A stretch of 64,000 nt of DNA from Coniferiporia sulphurascens. Lineage: Eukaryota; Basidiomycota; Agaricomycetes; Hymenochaetales; Hymenochaetaceae. The notes under the pieces are model-generated. The model saw only the letters and a list, made by a program, of their open reading frames with translations, did not search any database and was not told where the DNA came from. This document shows positions 1 to 12,825 of this stretch, piece by piece; position 1 is the stretch's first letter, and each line of letters starts with the position of its first letter. The position numbers were made by a program, and so were the translations under genes. Location of the stretch: positions 124,001-188,000 of the forward strand of contig NBBA01000017.1 in assembly GCA_002794785.1 (NCBI GenBank), read 5' to 3'.

Positions 1-142
1 CAGGCCGGAGAAGGTTAAGCAAGAGTAAGACCCAAAAGTCGAAACAGACTCTGTCGCATATAGTAAGCTGTGCATAGAGCGTGATAAGGCTGCAATAACA
101 CCCGGGACTGATCCAATCGCCACCCACCACGACAGTTGTGCA

Positions 143-1405
143 ATGGTGTTCACAAGGCTAGACTCACAGGAAAAGAACGCGTTTTTCGATCTCCTGGATG
201 AGTACGTGTATTTGATGATTTAAGATGTTCGTGTGATAGACGCTTCCGCGTGCAGATACTTCACCTCGCGTCCCGAGCTCCTCAGTGGCCTCAGCGCGTC
301 CTCGTCAACCGACGCCAGCTCACCGTCCTTGGGAGGTCTGAACTCGCGCTCAGCGGCCTCCTCAGCGGTCCACAGTGCACTCGCAGCAAACCCAGAGGCG
401 ACCGCGAACCTTATCTCAGCCGGTCTCAGGCATGGTTCTCAAAACAGTAGCGTGAAGAACAGCCCGTTTGCAAGCGCAGTGCGTACTTCAGCATATGTAC
501 TCGGTACAGGTGACATTGCAGGTAGTTAATGTGCGTCCCAGGCGTCCGATCCCAACATCGCAAATTCCATCGGCCGCGTTGCTGCCGCCTCACTTGCGTT
601 TCAGAGTGGGAAGCCGCCCATCGCAGCGCGTAATACTCCTCCTCCACCCGCAGTGCGTAACACGCCGCCTCCGCCTCCTGCTGCGCGTTCTATGCCGCCT
701 GCGCTTCCCCGGCGTGTGTCTTCCACAGATCAGGAGGAGGAAGACAACTATTCATCGCCTCCTCCGGTCAACACACCTGCTGGGAGGAATACCGGAGGAG
801 CTCCTGGACTCGTTTCCGGAAAAGTATATCCGATTTATCTCAGTTATTTCTCAAGCTAGAGCTGAATATATATACACTTTTAGTCTTTCGGGGACGTCAA
901 TATGACCTCTGTCAAGTCCAGTCTGCTTTCTATCAGGCATGGCACCGCGAACAAATCAAAAGCACCGCCTGCTGTTGCTCCACCCATCCCGGCCGCTTTT
1001 GCTAAACGCCAGAACAATTTCGCACCGCCGCCTGTGCGGCGCCTCACTTCAGACGACGCTCCGAGTGTACGGACGCCGAGCCCCGAGCACGAGCCGGAAC
1101 CGGAGGAGCAGGGTGAGTGGGCGGAGGCGTTGTACGATTACAATAGCGGGGTACGTCTTATTTGATACTAACCAGCATAAGTAAAATCAGTGCCATGCTG
1201 ACAATCGCTGCATTTGCAGGAGGCCGGAGACCTGGTGCTCAGCGCACGCGAGCATATCAGGATCGTGTCGAAGGACTCTGATGATTGGTGAGTCGGCATT
1301 TCTCCGTCCTTTCACGTTCTTCCCCACTGACTTTGTCTCAGGTGGACTGGCGAAGTAGACGGGAGAACAGGACTCTTCCCTGCGTCGTATGCAAAGTTAT
1401 TATGA
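143..1405 (+). CDS. SH3-domain adaptor, LSB-like
   Basis: Small adaptor predicted to bind proline-rich actin-assembly partners (Las17/WASP type) through a C-terminal SH3 domain. About six exons. The first starts MVFTRLDSQEKNAFF and splices at 202/255 into YFTSRPELL. A middle segment is rich in proline runs (NTPPPPPA repeated, near 630-700), which could themselves be SH3 ligands. The SH3 domain starts at EWAEALYDYNSG (about 1118) and continues over two more exons with EAGDLVLSAREHIRIV, the WW of DDWWTGEVDGRTG and the LFPASYAKLL end, so the ALYDY, WW and P-x-x-Y binding residues are all present. The TGA lies directly after the SH3 fold. The N-terminal arrangement resembles fungal Lsb1/Pin3-type proteins; the exact orthologue is inferred. 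Confidence 0.85.
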
Positions 1406-1679
1406 TCCACCTATTAATGCGTTTGCATCTCCCTTAAAATTTTGGGCTTGTCAATTAAATTCCGTTAGCGGGGCATTGGCCATCTGTGTTACTCTGTAGA
1501 ATCTTCTGTATTGCAGGTGTACATACAATGCACAATATTCTGTATTTGTAATTTTTTGTAATGCACGAGTTTTTTTAGTAGGCGTGCGAACGAGATATCA
1601 AGCGTTCACAATGATCGACATCGAAATTTGACTAGCGGCTTTCGTCAAGCCGAGTGCCAGTAATTCATTCCCGTTTGCC

Positions 1680-4524
1680 ATGCCTAAGGAAAACAGGAAA
1701 CGCGGGAAAAAGCATAAAAAGCCACAACCGGAGGAGGAACGCGTGCACGAGAAGTCTGGCCAGTATCAAGATGATGCGGAACAGCAAGCTGGTCCGTCGT
1801 GGATCGTGGACAGAGGTGCGGCGCACGGGGACGGGGAGGAGCAAGCCAGCTTGGATGCGCCGTTCGGCTTCGTCGATCCAGATGTGAAGGCGTACTTCAG
1901 GACTGTCGACAACAAGCTGCGCGAATGGCAGGAAGCTAGCGATGATACCGAGCCCGACGTAGACGAGGAGACCGACCCAAACGAAGGTACGCCGGTGCTT
2001 GACACTAAACATCCAATAGTACCACTAATCCTCGTGTAGAAAGGAAGATGTTCCTAGTTGCGGCACTCGCGGAATTGTCTGGAAAAGAGCGTCAGCTTGC
2101 GACAGACCCTGACTGCTCAAATATTTTGGAGCGCATGGCATATTCCATGGATGACTTCGTGAAGAGGGTCTTTGTTGATCGGCTCGCTGGTTCGTAAGTG
2201 GCGTGCATTTTGTCTTCGGTTTTCCATACTGAAATTTGCAAAGCTATGAGCAGCTTTCCAGGCACCGATTTGGATCCCATGTCGTACAGACACTACTTTC
2301 GGTGGCGAAAGGAACCGTATGCCGCGAGGTTCGTCCACTGTCTTCCGTCCGATATTCTGCACTGTTGAACACTCGAGCAGGCAAAAGGCGTGTTCCCCCC
2401 TTCCCCGGAATCCGAAGAAGACGAAGGAAACCTCCCGTTGCTCACACGGCTTGTCTTGAACATCTCTGATGAACTCCTCCCGTTGGTAGCCAGCCTCCTT
2501 ATGGACCCTTTCGCCTCACATGTCCTCCGCGCATTGTTCGTCCTTCTCTGTCCCACACTTCCGGCATCCGCCGATGCATCTGGGTCCCTATTGCGCTCAA
2601 AAAAGAGTGCAAAGCATCGCGCGAAGCAGGGACCCATGAAGTCAGTCTTCACGGACCGGTCGGACGGTGCAGAAGGTGCAAATGTTCAAAGTAAAGGCAA
2701 AGACAAGGCAGCATCAACGGAATACCCACCGGAATTCGATTTGATGGCACGCAACTTTGTAAAGACGGTGAGGGAAAACCTGAGTGCGAACGAGGTGCGC
2801 GCCCTCGCGGCAAACAATGTTGCGTGTCCTGTTCTCGTGGTATGTACAAATCAATCTCCTTGGTACACTTTCTCAGAGACTGAGAATTCAACGGATTGTA
2901 GCTCTTGCTCGAAATGGAGTCCCTTCAAGGAACTGCCAACGAGTCGGGCTCATTGATGGACAGTGTCTCTGCCGGTCTCATATCTACCTGCCGTACGTCC
3001 CGTTCGTCTTTAACTTGATATATTCTTCCGACCTAAAGAGACATAGTAAAAACCCCACTTGAGAAGTCTGAACCTTCTGATTTTGTCACGACGCTTCTAC
3101 GCGAACCAACGTCGTCTCATCTTCTCGAAAAGCTCGTCATGCTCGTCCCTCAGTCTGCTTTTGACGTCATGTGGGAGCAGTACTTTCAAGGTTAGCTAAA
3201 CCAGTTCTTTTCGATCCCGATGCTTGGAGGGACTTACCAAGCTATACTCAGGCAAGTTGGGTAAGCTCGCGGTACATCCCGTCGCAAACTTTGTCGTTGC
3301 TCAGGCAATCAGTCGCTCAAACGCGGAACAACTTACGAATGCGCTCGAGGAGCTAGAGGGGAGCTGGCCAAAGGTTATAAGTACGTAGCTATCACTCTAT
3401 CTTACCGTTTTAGTCTTGACTCTGAATGCAGAGAGTTCTCGAACTGGAGTTCTGAAAGCATCAATTGACCGGTCGGTGGAAATCGAGTCTGCGGAGTCTA
3501 CTGTCTGCAAGGTAAACCAAATAACACGTATATCTGTATATGAAGCTTAATTTTGTTTTAGGTCGTTTTCGACGCGTTTAGTTTGGACTCTGTCGAGAAG
3601 CGAGATTCGCTAGTAATGTGTGTCCTGCACTTAAAAACCTACAGCGATTATCAAGAGGCCTTAAAGCTTGCGAACCCAGCAACGAAACTCGAGGAAGACG
3701 AAAGACCAAGTCACAGAAGGGCTAGCCCTCTAGAGCCAACTGTGCAAGGCTCAGTCCTAATCCAATCTCTTCTCCGACTGCCTGACCCACACAACCAAGT
3801 AGTAATCGATAGCCTAGCCTCACTTTCCCCTGAGCACCTGCTCGCACTCTCTCATCACCCCATAAGCTCACGCATCATCGACGCTCTACTCACCTCGCCC
3901 TCCGTGCCAGCGCGTGCACGGCGGCGTCTCATCCTCGCATTCCAAGGCCATTTCCCTGCTCTTGTGGATGACCGTATTGGGAGCCGAGTCGGCGAGCGAC
4001 TGTGGGGCGCAGCAGATCCGTATCTGAAAGAAAAGATGGCACGCGCATTGTTCCCGCATGAGAATGCACTCGTCGGGTCGCGCTACGGCAAGTTCTTCAT
4101 GCGCGGACTAAATCTGTACCTCCTGAAGCGAAATCCTGAGGAGTGGAAGGCCCTACAGGCGGAGGCGGCGAAGAAGGAGCAGGTGTTGACGTCTGCTCGG
4201 GAAACGAAAGCAGATAAATTGGACACCTCTTCGGCGAATGCATCGAAGTCCAAGCCGGACGCCAAGAAGCGAAAGAGGGCGGACAAACCGGAGGACGAAA
4301 TCGACGTGCTATTCACTTCAGCCTTGGGCAAGAAGCAGAAGAAAGGAAATCTTCCCGTCCAATCAAGCACTATCGACGACGTCGGCGTCGCTGAGAGTGA
4401 TCCCGTCCCTGAAAAGAAATCAAAAGGCAAGGACTTGGTGGTCGACAAGGATCTGAATAACGTGCTTGGCGCTATACGCAGTGCACCAAAAGAGCTAAAG
4501 TCGGGCGGGAAGAGGCATAAATAG
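1680..4524 (+). CDS. NOP9: Nucleolar protein 9, pumilio-repeat rRNA-processing factor
   Basis: Pumilio-like RNA-binding protein of the nucleolus, needed for 18S rRNA maturation and early 40S assembly. It starts [14 protein letters not shown], a basic nucleolar-type tail, followed by [19 protein letters not shown], typical of the family. About nine exons. Pumilio-type repeats are visible as [13 protein letters not shown] (about 2262), [15 protein letters not shown] (about 2500), [13 protein letters not shown] (about 3100), [12 protein letters not shown] (about 3270), [13 protein letters not shown] (about 3860) and [12 protein letters not shown] (about 4075). The C-terminus is lysine-rich (KKRKRADK) and ends GGKRHK. 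The order of an N-terminal FGFVDP block, about eleven degenerate PUF repeats and a basic tail matches NOP9 better than PUF6/Puf-A proteins. Internal splice sites were inferred from frame continuity. Confidence 0.9.
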
Positions 4525-4817
4525 TGATGTTTTACTTACAGTCTTCGTTTTTGTGTCTAATGTGTGTTCTATTGTGACTGTTAGGAATATGTTTTATCGT
4601 GCAGTGACTGATGTACTTTACGGCGGCGATCTGATTTGTTAAACATGCAGTGGCGGTGGAAAATACCGTGCCTGATTGGCAGCCTTTCTCGGAATTAGCC
4701 GCTTCGCTGTTATCTTCCGCCCGTGGCTTCCTGTTTAATGGTATATCGCGATTCGATGGACACTCACGGTTGTGGTTTCGTTCACCCCTTTACCCCTCAA
4801 TATTCTTGTCCTTCATC

Positions 4818-6484
4818 ATGTCCGCGGTCAAGATTAACGCAACACGCTTGAATTCAGATCTGATGGAGTCGTGCCAGTGGGGGGCGTGCGTGCTTTCCTT
4901 CAGTGACCGAGTCCGTTTGATTATTCTCAGGCTTATCTTGTGAGTAGGACTTCGGATGGTGGAATGAGTATGTCCTTCGAACACATCATAAATTGCATAC
5001 TGAAACTCATGTCTTTCAGACCGTCTATCTCTGAACGACGACGACAAGAAAGTTCGGGAATGGTTCATCACCCAGGTCAAGAACTATGGATGTACAGTCA
5101 AAGTAGGCCACTGTTCTTTAGAACCTACCGATACCCTCTTAATCACCGGGCTAAGAAAATTATAGATAGATGAGGTTGGCAACATCTTTGCAACCAGGCC
5201 GGGCAAAAACAACGCCCTACCGCCAATAGGCTTGGGAAGCCACCTCGATACGCAACCCGCCGGCGGCAAGTATGACGGCATCGTCGGCGTGCTCAGTGCT
5301 CTTGAGGTGCTCAAAACACTGCACGATAACAAGGTTGAGACGTATGCGCCGATTGCGGTCATCAATTGGACGAACGAGGAGGGCGCGCGCTTCTCGCCGG
5401 CCATGATGTGCTCCGGTGTCTGGGCGGGCGTATTCACATCTGAGTGGGCGTGAGCATGCAGAATGTTTACATCGCAAAATCCATTGTTCCTAAGATATGT
5501 CTTACTTTTCAGATATTCTCGGACTGACCTGAAAGGGGCAAAGTTCGGCGAGGAGCTCGAGCGTATCGGCTTCAAGGGAGACATTCCGGCGTCATATGAT
5601 GCCAACAAGCTCTCTGCTCACTTCGAGGTGCACATTGAGCAGGGTCCAATCCTACAGACAGAAAATAAACCGGTCGGAGTCGTCGTTGGTGTGCAGGGCA
5701 AGCACGGGTATATTCAGTCGCGGTTTTCTTAACCTGACAATAAATTCAAATAGCGATGAGCTGGTTCAACGTCGAGCTGCGCGGACGAGAGCAACACTGC
5801 GGGACGACGCCGATGAACGCCCGTGCGGACACATTACTCACGGCCGCGCAGATGATCGTCGCGATCAACGCTCTCGCGGTCGGGACGCCGGGTGGGCTGG
5901 CATCTGTTGCGGTCATTAATTCGACACCGCAGGCCATAAACACACTCGCGGCACACGTGCAATTCAACATCGACGTGCGCGCTCGCGATGACGCTTTGCT
6001 TGCCGTACTCGAGGCGAAGATTACAGCGAAGTGCGCGGAGATCGCGGCTACTGCGCAGGTGACAATCGAAGTGTGGGACCGCTTCTGGACGTCGCCCAGG
6101 ACAATGTTCGACGCAACGATGGTCGACATGGTGCGGCAGTCAGCGACGGGTGGCGGGTTTGGGTTTGAAGAAATTCAGAGCGGTGCTGGGCATGATTCGT
6201 ACGCTTTTCACCTACGTACGATGACGTTGCACTCATATGTTGACATGTTCACCTAGCGTGTACACCGCAAAAAAGGTACCAACAGCTATGATATTCGTTC
6301 GGTGCAAGGATGGCATCTCGCACAACCCAGCTGAACATTCCACTCCAGAAGACATGTAAGCCTCTAAGTTTGAGTTCGTGCACTCGCCTTTTCTAATCGT
6401 TTTATGTCCAGTGCCGTCGGGGCGGAAGTCCTTTTGGGCGCTGTCATCCGGTACGATGCTCATTTGGCCTCGCAAAACAAGTGA
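4818..6484 (+). CDS. M20-family amidohydrolase (N-carbamoyl amino acid hydrolase / beta-ureidopropionase-like)
   Basis: Zinc-dependent hydrolase of the M20 allantoate amidohydrolase / N-carbamoyl-L-amino-acid hydrolase branch; it would cleave carbamoyl or related amide bonds in pyrimidine or ureide catabolism. About eight exons. After MSAVKINATRLNSDLMES the second exon supplies TSDGGMNRLSLNDDD. Metal and catalytic motifs are in order: GSHLDTQPAGGKYDG (about 5235, His-x-Asp), INWTNEEGARFSPAMM (about 5362, Glu-Glu), HFEVHIEQGP (about 5619), a dimerisation lid with RGREQHCGTTPMNARAD (about 5783), SGAGHDS (about 6178) and the final DGISHNPAEHS (about 6310). The substrate cannot be fixed from sequence: allantoate, carbamoyl-beta-alanine and hydantoin-derived amino acids are all used in this family. 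No obvious targeting signal. Confidence 0.85.
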
Positions 6485-6671
6485 ACAAAAAGACGAATAT
6501 GCGTAATCAACATTAAAGAGACAGTCTATATAAAATCAATACATGGATGGCCAAGAAATCCGCGTCGCCGACCAAAAGCAAAACAAAGCAAGGAGCCCAT
6601 GGAATCCACTGATTTGAAAGATATGCAATACGACAGCCTTCGACATGAGCAATATTTTGAAAAACATGTTG

Positions 6672-8202
6672 TCAAGTCAAACTGCCGCCCTTTTTGTTGA
6701 ATGTCTGAAATAACGTTTCGCAATGTTCCACCAGCTGCACAGCTTGCTCGCTACGTTCATCCCATTCCTTTATAGTCGATACAGCCACGTATTCGCTGAA
6801 CCAGTAGTCGACCTGCGAACCAAACTTGACTGGCGCGGGGGGCTTCTGTGAGCCTCTGGGCGCTGCAACGGATATGAAGGGAAGTGCAACGAGCATGAGG
6901 TGTACGGCGGAGATGGCAGATTTGAACGGTGTGATGACGTGCGTCGGCGAGCCGAGGAAATGTGCCTGAACAGATATGTGGAATGAAGCTAAGCAAGGCT
7001 CAGCGATTGAAAGCAAAATCACGTACAATAAAGAACGTGAGCTGCATCAAATAATCAAGAAATACGCTGTTGAGGGACTTCAGCGCTATGTTCGTGCGTA
7101 CGACGCCGGGGTGGGACAGAAAGTGCCGTACAGGCAGCGACGAGCCTGCCGCCAATGCACGGTGCTGCTGCTGTTCAAAGTATCCGACGAGCAGGTCCAT
7201 CTGGTACTTTGAAGCCTCATACGCCCGCGTGCTTTTTATCAACTGCCAATCTTCTGGATCGTACGAGGACGGGTATGCCTCGACGGAGCTCATCCAGATC
7301 ACGCGTGAGGGCTCAGACGATAGTGCATAGTACCGAGTCATAAGGGGCTCTAGCAAACGATACTGAAAACGAAAGCCCATGGCTATTAGTAATTACCGTC
7401 AGAAGTGTAAAGCAGGATACACACCAAGACATAGTGCCCGAAGACATTACACTGCCAGACCCAGCCAAGCCCATCTTCGCTTATCTCGCCTACTTTTTGT
7501 AACTTGTACACTGGAGAAGTGACAGCGGCAATGAACTCCGTCAGTAGCTGTTTGGCGCACAACACCCAGTTATAGCCCGTGAAAGACGCGACGCCCGCGT
7601 TACAGAGAAAGTGCGAAACATAAGGGTATCTTGTTAATACCAGTGGGGGAGACAATGCAATCACGTCTTAGTATTTATGAATCAGAATAAAAGGGTTGAG
7701 ACGCACTTGGAATTGATCTCTCGTCCAAAACTGAATACACTCTCGACGGACGCGAGGTCCAGACGATGCACAACTACGGCCACATTCTCTTTAAAACGTC
7801 CCGCATGCCCATCATAATTATTTTCTAGCTTTTGGCGAGTGACTTCCTCGTCCAACAACTGCAGAAGCTCTGTGCGCGCTGCCTCGGCCTTAGTGACGTC
7901 CCGACAGGCAAGGATGAGCGTGAGACCATCGCAATCCGCAAGCTCTTCAAGATCTATGTTTGCGTCCTCGTCAATGGGTATACTACTCGACACGGCGCGC
8001 TGAGGCAGCGCATCGTGAGGGAGACGTCGCGCAAGCTGGACCAGCAGTCGGTGGCAGACAGCAAAGCCGACACCTCTGAGAGGCAAAAGCGCGTCAGCAG
8101 CCCGACTTTTCCATTTTTTCCTCCTAATCAAAAGTCTCGATGGACGCACCCGTTTGCGCCGGTCACGACAATTGTCGGACGGGCGTGCTGCTTGGTATCC
8201 AT
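6672..8202 (-). CDS. ERG27: 3-keto-steroid reductase (sterol C-4 demethylation)
   Basis: NADPH-dependent short-chain dehydrogenase that reduces the C-3 ketone during sterol C-4 demethylation in ergosterol synthesis, working with Erg25 and Erg26 at the ER. The start MDTKQHARPTIVVTGANG carries the Rossmann glycine motif, which an intron splits (TGANG|GVGFAVCHRLL). LTLILACRDVTKAEAAR follows near 7920. The catalytic Tyr-x-x-x-Lys is AYEASKYQMD near 7220, preceded by VIWMSSVEAYPSS. An extended region with ISEDGLGWVWQCNVFGHYVL and a C-terminal hydrophobic segment (LMLVALPFISVA) fits membrane association of Erg27. The gene is followed upstream by NOP58 on the same strand, with 260 nt between them. 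The family call rests on the TGAN, ACR and YEASK blocks plus this fungal-specific length. Confidence 0.85.
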
Positions 8203-8463
8203 GAGAGTAGGTCGGGAAGAGCTAGAGGGCACCGACAACAGTCCGTTGCCTGAGAGATAGCTTCCTAGCGGCTCTCACACATCTCGAGTCGTACGACGTC
8301 GGGCCCAAGTCGTTTATTGTCTTTCCATTTCCCGCGGCAACTTTGCTCACTGATGCGCCAGACGTAAATTCAAAGAAAGGAAAAACAAAAACAAAGAAAA
8401 CTAGGGTGTAAACAACAGGAAATATACAATGCATTGATAGTACGAGAAATGACAACGAAGTCC

Positions 8464-10532
8464 CTAGTCCTCAGACTTTTTCCTTTTCTTCTTTGACGAT
8501 TCACCACTGGGCTTTTCCGGCGACGAGGCGGCGGCCTTCGCCTCCTTCTTCGCCTTCTTGCGCGCCTTTCGCTCCTCTTCTGTCTCCTCTGTCTTGTTCT
8601 TTTCCGTCTGCAAACGCATAAGAAACATTTATGAGAAAAGAAAAAAAAATCGAAAGTGGGGGTACTACACTTACCGTAGTCTTCTGGTTTTTCTCGCTTT
8701 CCTTGATTCCGTCCACCTCCATCGCATCCTCGTCCACGGTCGCCTTTTCCTTCTCTGCCCGTTTCTTTGCGCGACGCTCCTCCTTTGCCCTCCGTTTTTC
8801 CTCCTTCACGTCCGCAACCGCCTTCAGCGCAGCTTCCACCGGCTCACGCTGCGTCGAAACTAGCCCCACAGCGTCCGCGCTGGCATTGTATGTGCGCGTT
8901 TCCCCATTTGCCTCGAACCTTGCCTGCTTTTTGCCTGGCGTTGCGAAGCTACGCGCACCAGCAAGGTCGCCTTGGTGCTCAAGCGCGCGTAAACGTGACT
9001 CAAGCTTAGCCCGGTTCTCGATCCCAATGGACGGCGCAGATGGCTCAGACTTGCCGTCTGGGTCACTGAGCGCGTCAACGCGGATCGATAGTGCGGCCTT
9101 TGTCGCGACCATTCGTGCCATCTAAAATTTACGTTAAATTACGTTGCTGTGAGAAAAGTTACAACTAAAACACACCTTGCCCTTCAACTTGGGCGGGGCC
9201 TGTCCGACGAGAGAAGCGTGGTAGATAAGACCATATTTCGGGGTGTCGTGCCTTGTCTTGAGCGCTCGGAAGAGTGCCTTCTCCGCACCAAGGATCTGAA
9301 CTGTACTCGCCGGGTGCTTAGCAAGGTTGAGAAGGCTACCGGCATGGCTGATCAAGCGCGCCCCGACGAGCTCCCCGACAAGAGCAGTCAGATTCGGTGC
9401 AATCGCGTTCATGCGATTTCGCAAGTACTCTGCGAGCTGCGTGCGGTATGCAGAAATTGCGATAACCTGATCGCAGGCACCATTGATGTTCGCCATGTCT
9501 GACTCGGAGATCTCAGTACCCATCGATATTTCGGCGGCGACTTTAATGGTCTGTTCAAGCTCCTCAGGAAGGATATTTGCGAGTGAGGTCGTAGCTGCGT
9601 TCGTGCGGAAGCCTAGAAACCAGGTCAGCTATCTCGGAGCTCTTTCGATCAAAGGCGAATATACCCATTAATCGCACGACTTTGGCGTACGCGACACTGT
9701 CGGTCAAAATCTTGCCCATCTCCGGGAAATGCCAACCATACCATTCCTACAAGTACTCAGTAAATGAAAAAGACGAAACAGGACGACGGGCCTTTACCTT
9801 TACACGCATTGAGTAAATGTTGATCTCCTTGTCTAAATCGTCAAGTAAGGCGATAGACTGGACGACCATCGTGTCCACTTTGTCGGGAGAAAACTTCAGC
9901 TTGAATCTAGGATAAATGAGTTGAGGCTTCCACCTCTTGATAAAATTTTTTGAGGTAGGCGTACCGTGATAGCGAATGACTGAGACCTAAGCTCATCTGC
10001 GCCAAATCCCGGGGATCTAATCCTTCGAGTAAAGCAGCGAGCTGACTGCGAATGCCACGGTACAGATCCAGCGTCGAAGAGTCTGCCTGCACCTTGATCC
10101 CAAGCTTCTTCGAGATGGACGCGCCTGTAGAGCGGGTTAAATTGGATCCTGCGCATACACCCCAAACTCTCAGACATACCAAGTTTCGTGTCGATAACGG
10201 TGAGCGACTCCTTTGTTTTCCCCTTGTCGACAATCTCCTCTGACAAAAACTTCTTCAGACCCTTGCCGAGCTTGCCCTCCTGAATGGCGGTGATTTCCTC
10301 GACAGCAGAAGCTGCAGATTCAAAGCGGTGGATTGCCTTGAGCTTCAAGCTATAAAAAAAAAGATGAGTACATTCTGCAAGATCCACAAAGACAAGAACA
10401 GAATAGCACCCACAGCCCACTGGCTTTTTCAGGCGTCTCGAATTCTTCCCATAAGTCTGCGCTCTTGAGCTTGGCAGAGTCGGTAAGCTTGAAGAGACAG
10501 TATCCGAGCGCTGTCTCATAAAGGACAAGCAT
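8464..10532 (-). CDS. NOP58: Nucleolar protein 58, box C/D snoRNP core
   Basis: Core protein of box C/D small nucleolar RNPs that guide 2'-O-methylation and pre-rRNA cleavage. It starts [19 protein letters not shown], the standard NOP58 N-terminus. The coiled-coil/NOP region includes [20 protein letters not shown] near 9960-9900, [18 protein letters not shown] near 9740-9800, and then the snoRNA-binding Nop domain [19 protein letters not shown] and [12 protein letters not shown] (9270-9390). It ends in a long lysine/glutamate tail ([26 protein letters not shown]), typical of the KKE-type tail of NOP58 and used to separate it from NOP56 and PRP31. About eight exons. The stop TAG is at 8464-8466. 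Confidence 0.93.
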
Positions 10533-11258
10533 TTTTTTAGAGAAGGGACGTCGGAGACGACGTGCAGGAGGACTCTGCGTTTGCGAGAGGGCAGTTCGTC
10601 CGTCGCTGCGAGCCAAACTTTTTTCGGTTTGCAGTACCAGGTCGTGGGATAATTACGTAATCAAAGTTGATAAGTTTCTTCCGCCTCCCATTTTTTATGA
10701 AGATGGTTTCTAACTTTCTAGTGTGTTTCTCGAGTTATGCGACCGATATTATGCAATACACGAAGCTGGGACTAGTCGGAACATAGACTATAGTTGCTGG
10801 ATTACTGAAACGGGCGAGAATTTGGGTGTATTCGTTTTTTACGGTAAGTCATGACAACCTAGAGGAATTTTTTGAAAAACACAGTCTCCTGGCTAAAATT
10901 GCTAACATCATGGCGAGAAGAGGAAATACCAATCACGTATTGTATGACGTCGTATTAACACCTTGGAAATTTCAACAAGGCAAACTTCCGATGCTGAATT
11001 CACCGACAGTCGTATGGCAGGCAATTGCAGATAGGTATTAGAATATTGTTTCAGTCATAATAGCACTCTGCGACTCGATACCAAGTGAAAACAAACTGCA
11101 CTCTTTTTCGACGATACAGCGACGCGATAATGTATATGACAGATGTACGATTTCTATCGGAGCGATCCGATTACCCCTAGTATAAAAAAATAGACACCAA
11201 ATACGGAATAAAATAAATAGCAGGAGAGACACGTTCCCCCTTTAATCCTTTTAAAAGA
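10533..11258. other. Intergenic stretch between NOP58 and the first GH16 gene
   Basis: About 0.7 kb upstream of NOP58 and downstream of the first glucanase. It is AT-rich in its right half. The longest open stretch (10826-11041, plus, 71 codons) has no recognisable domain and no splice-extended continuation. I see no RNA gene or repeat here. Confidence 0.5.
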
Positions 11259-12617
11259 CTACAGAATGTTGTTAAGAGCACTCTCAACAGCCCCAACGGC
11301 GCTCTTCACGCCATCCACAATTTCCGATACAGGGTTTTCGTATACGCGTGCCGAGGCAATGTCCCAGTACGCCTCGGTGAAAGCGGACGGGTTAGCGTCA
11401 ACGTAGTCTGTGAGGTAGAAGAAATAACTCGGTCAGCGCCACTCATTTTCGGGCACTGCAGCTCAAGTTAGCACGTACCCGAGCAGACTCCGGGGCATCC
11501 GTCGCCAGTGTAGATGCTGGCAGAACCAGCCCAGTCACCACCTACAGAAGGGCGACACAAGACATATCAGAGGAGAGGAGAGATTAAATAGCAAAAGAAG
11601 TCCGGTCGTACAGAAAGTAAGGTTGATGATGATATTGTTTCCGCTAAAGTGGGATGCCAAGTCGCAGTCGGTGTCCGGGAACAGAGCATATGGCTCACCC
11701 TAAATCAAGTAACCAGTTGAGTTAAGATTGATAACAAAAAAGAAAATACCCACCCAGAGCGAGGTGTCGATGATCGGTAGTCCTTGCTTGACCGAGGCCG
11801 GCACGGTATTGTCATTGCGTCCCCAGAAGAATACTCGAATGTATGAGTTCGTGCGCTCCAACGCGTACCATCCACCACCAGCAGCGTTAAAGGGGGGACC
11901 ATAGTTATTGGGCTTGTTGTTTTGCACACCGCACCCCGAGTTACCATTGGCGTTGGTGTCGCAGTTGTTCAAGACTGTAGTGCTAGATTCGCATAACAAT
12001 ATGAATACGCTTGACAAGAATATGTCGGAAAGAACGAACCCAGTCTGCTTGAGTCCGCTGGTCGGCATCGTGCAATTCGGGCTCGTGTGGAGGGTGCTCT
12101 GGTTCGGCACGACGTCGTTCACGCCCTCGACGATGTCTATCTCACCACCGGCGGGCCAACCGGCCTCAAGAGTTTCCCATACCGCAGGCCACGTTCCGCA
12201 TCCCTGAGGCATGTGACGAATGTCAAACCTGTTTTGTTAACCACCGTCAAATGCTTCCTTAATACAAGAATCAGACGAGACTCACACAGCGACATGCGTC
12301 GTGTACAAGTTGTTGCTCCTGATCCGAATGCTGTTGCGTCCCGGGTCGGAAGCCGTGAGGACCGTCGTGTTGTCGGAGCGCATGATGAACGTGTCGCCCT
12401 CGGCGGTAACAAGGCCAAGGGCCTGAGCCGTTGCCTGGTCGGTATAGTTGACGCGACCATGTGTCGGGTCTGAGATAGCCTCGAAATTAAAGCCCGAGAG
12501 GAAGCCTTCGCCTACAAAGCTGTCCTTGAGAGTCCAAACTGCGCCTGTAGCAGACGCAAGTAAAGGGGATCCCGAAAGGAGCGCTGCAGCGAGCAAGGTG
12601 AACTTTTTGCTCAACAT
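11259..12617 (-). CDS. GH16 endo-1,3(4)-beta-glucanase, Lam16A-like, copy 1
   Basis: Secreted glycoside hydrolase family 16 enzyme predicted to cut beta-1,3- or mixed beta-1,3/1,6-glucans, in the organism's own wall or a substrate. The start MLSKKFTLLAAALLSGS is a signal peptide ending near ASAT. The mature protein begins with WTLKDSFVGEGFLSGF. The catalytic motif E-x-D-x-x-E is GGEIDIVEGVND near 12135, preceded by FDIRHMPQGCGTWPAVWE. Later blocks NCDTNANGNSGCGV, GGGWYALERTNSYIRVFFW and SHFSGNNIIINLTFC match the Phanerochaete Lam16A type. About seven exons. The C-terminus continues after RVYENP with a short hydrophobic/alanine-rich extension (VKSAVGAVESALNNIL) that copy 2 lacks. A tandem paralogue lies 2.2 kb away on the same strand. 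Confidence 0.92.
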
Positions 12618-12703
12618 ACTAGGACTGTCTTTGTGATACAGCTAAGGAAGAAAGAGCGGGCTGAGGAGACGCTCGGGCTGAGTCCTTCAGCAAGATGTCT
12701 CCC

Positions 12704-12714
12704 GCATATTTATA
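12704..12714 (-). promoter_or_regulatory. TATA-like element of GH16 copy 1
   Basis: Read on the minus strand this is TATAAATATGC, about 90 nt before the ATG. The same eleven bases occur about 100 nt before the ATG of the second GH16 gene, so it is probably the core promoter of both. Confidence 0.55.
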
Positions 12715-12825
12715 TGCAGAAAAGTTGTGCAAGCTTCCATAATTTTCAGGGGAAAATTAAGCACTTTGAAGGGAAGCTACCGGGTCATTTTAGTTTCGCC
12801 GAACGGCCACGCATATTTTTCCCTC

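Noticed and set aside
8558..9125. Plus-strand open frames opposite NOP58
   Set aside because: They are mirror frames of the lysine/glutamate-rich NOP58 tail.
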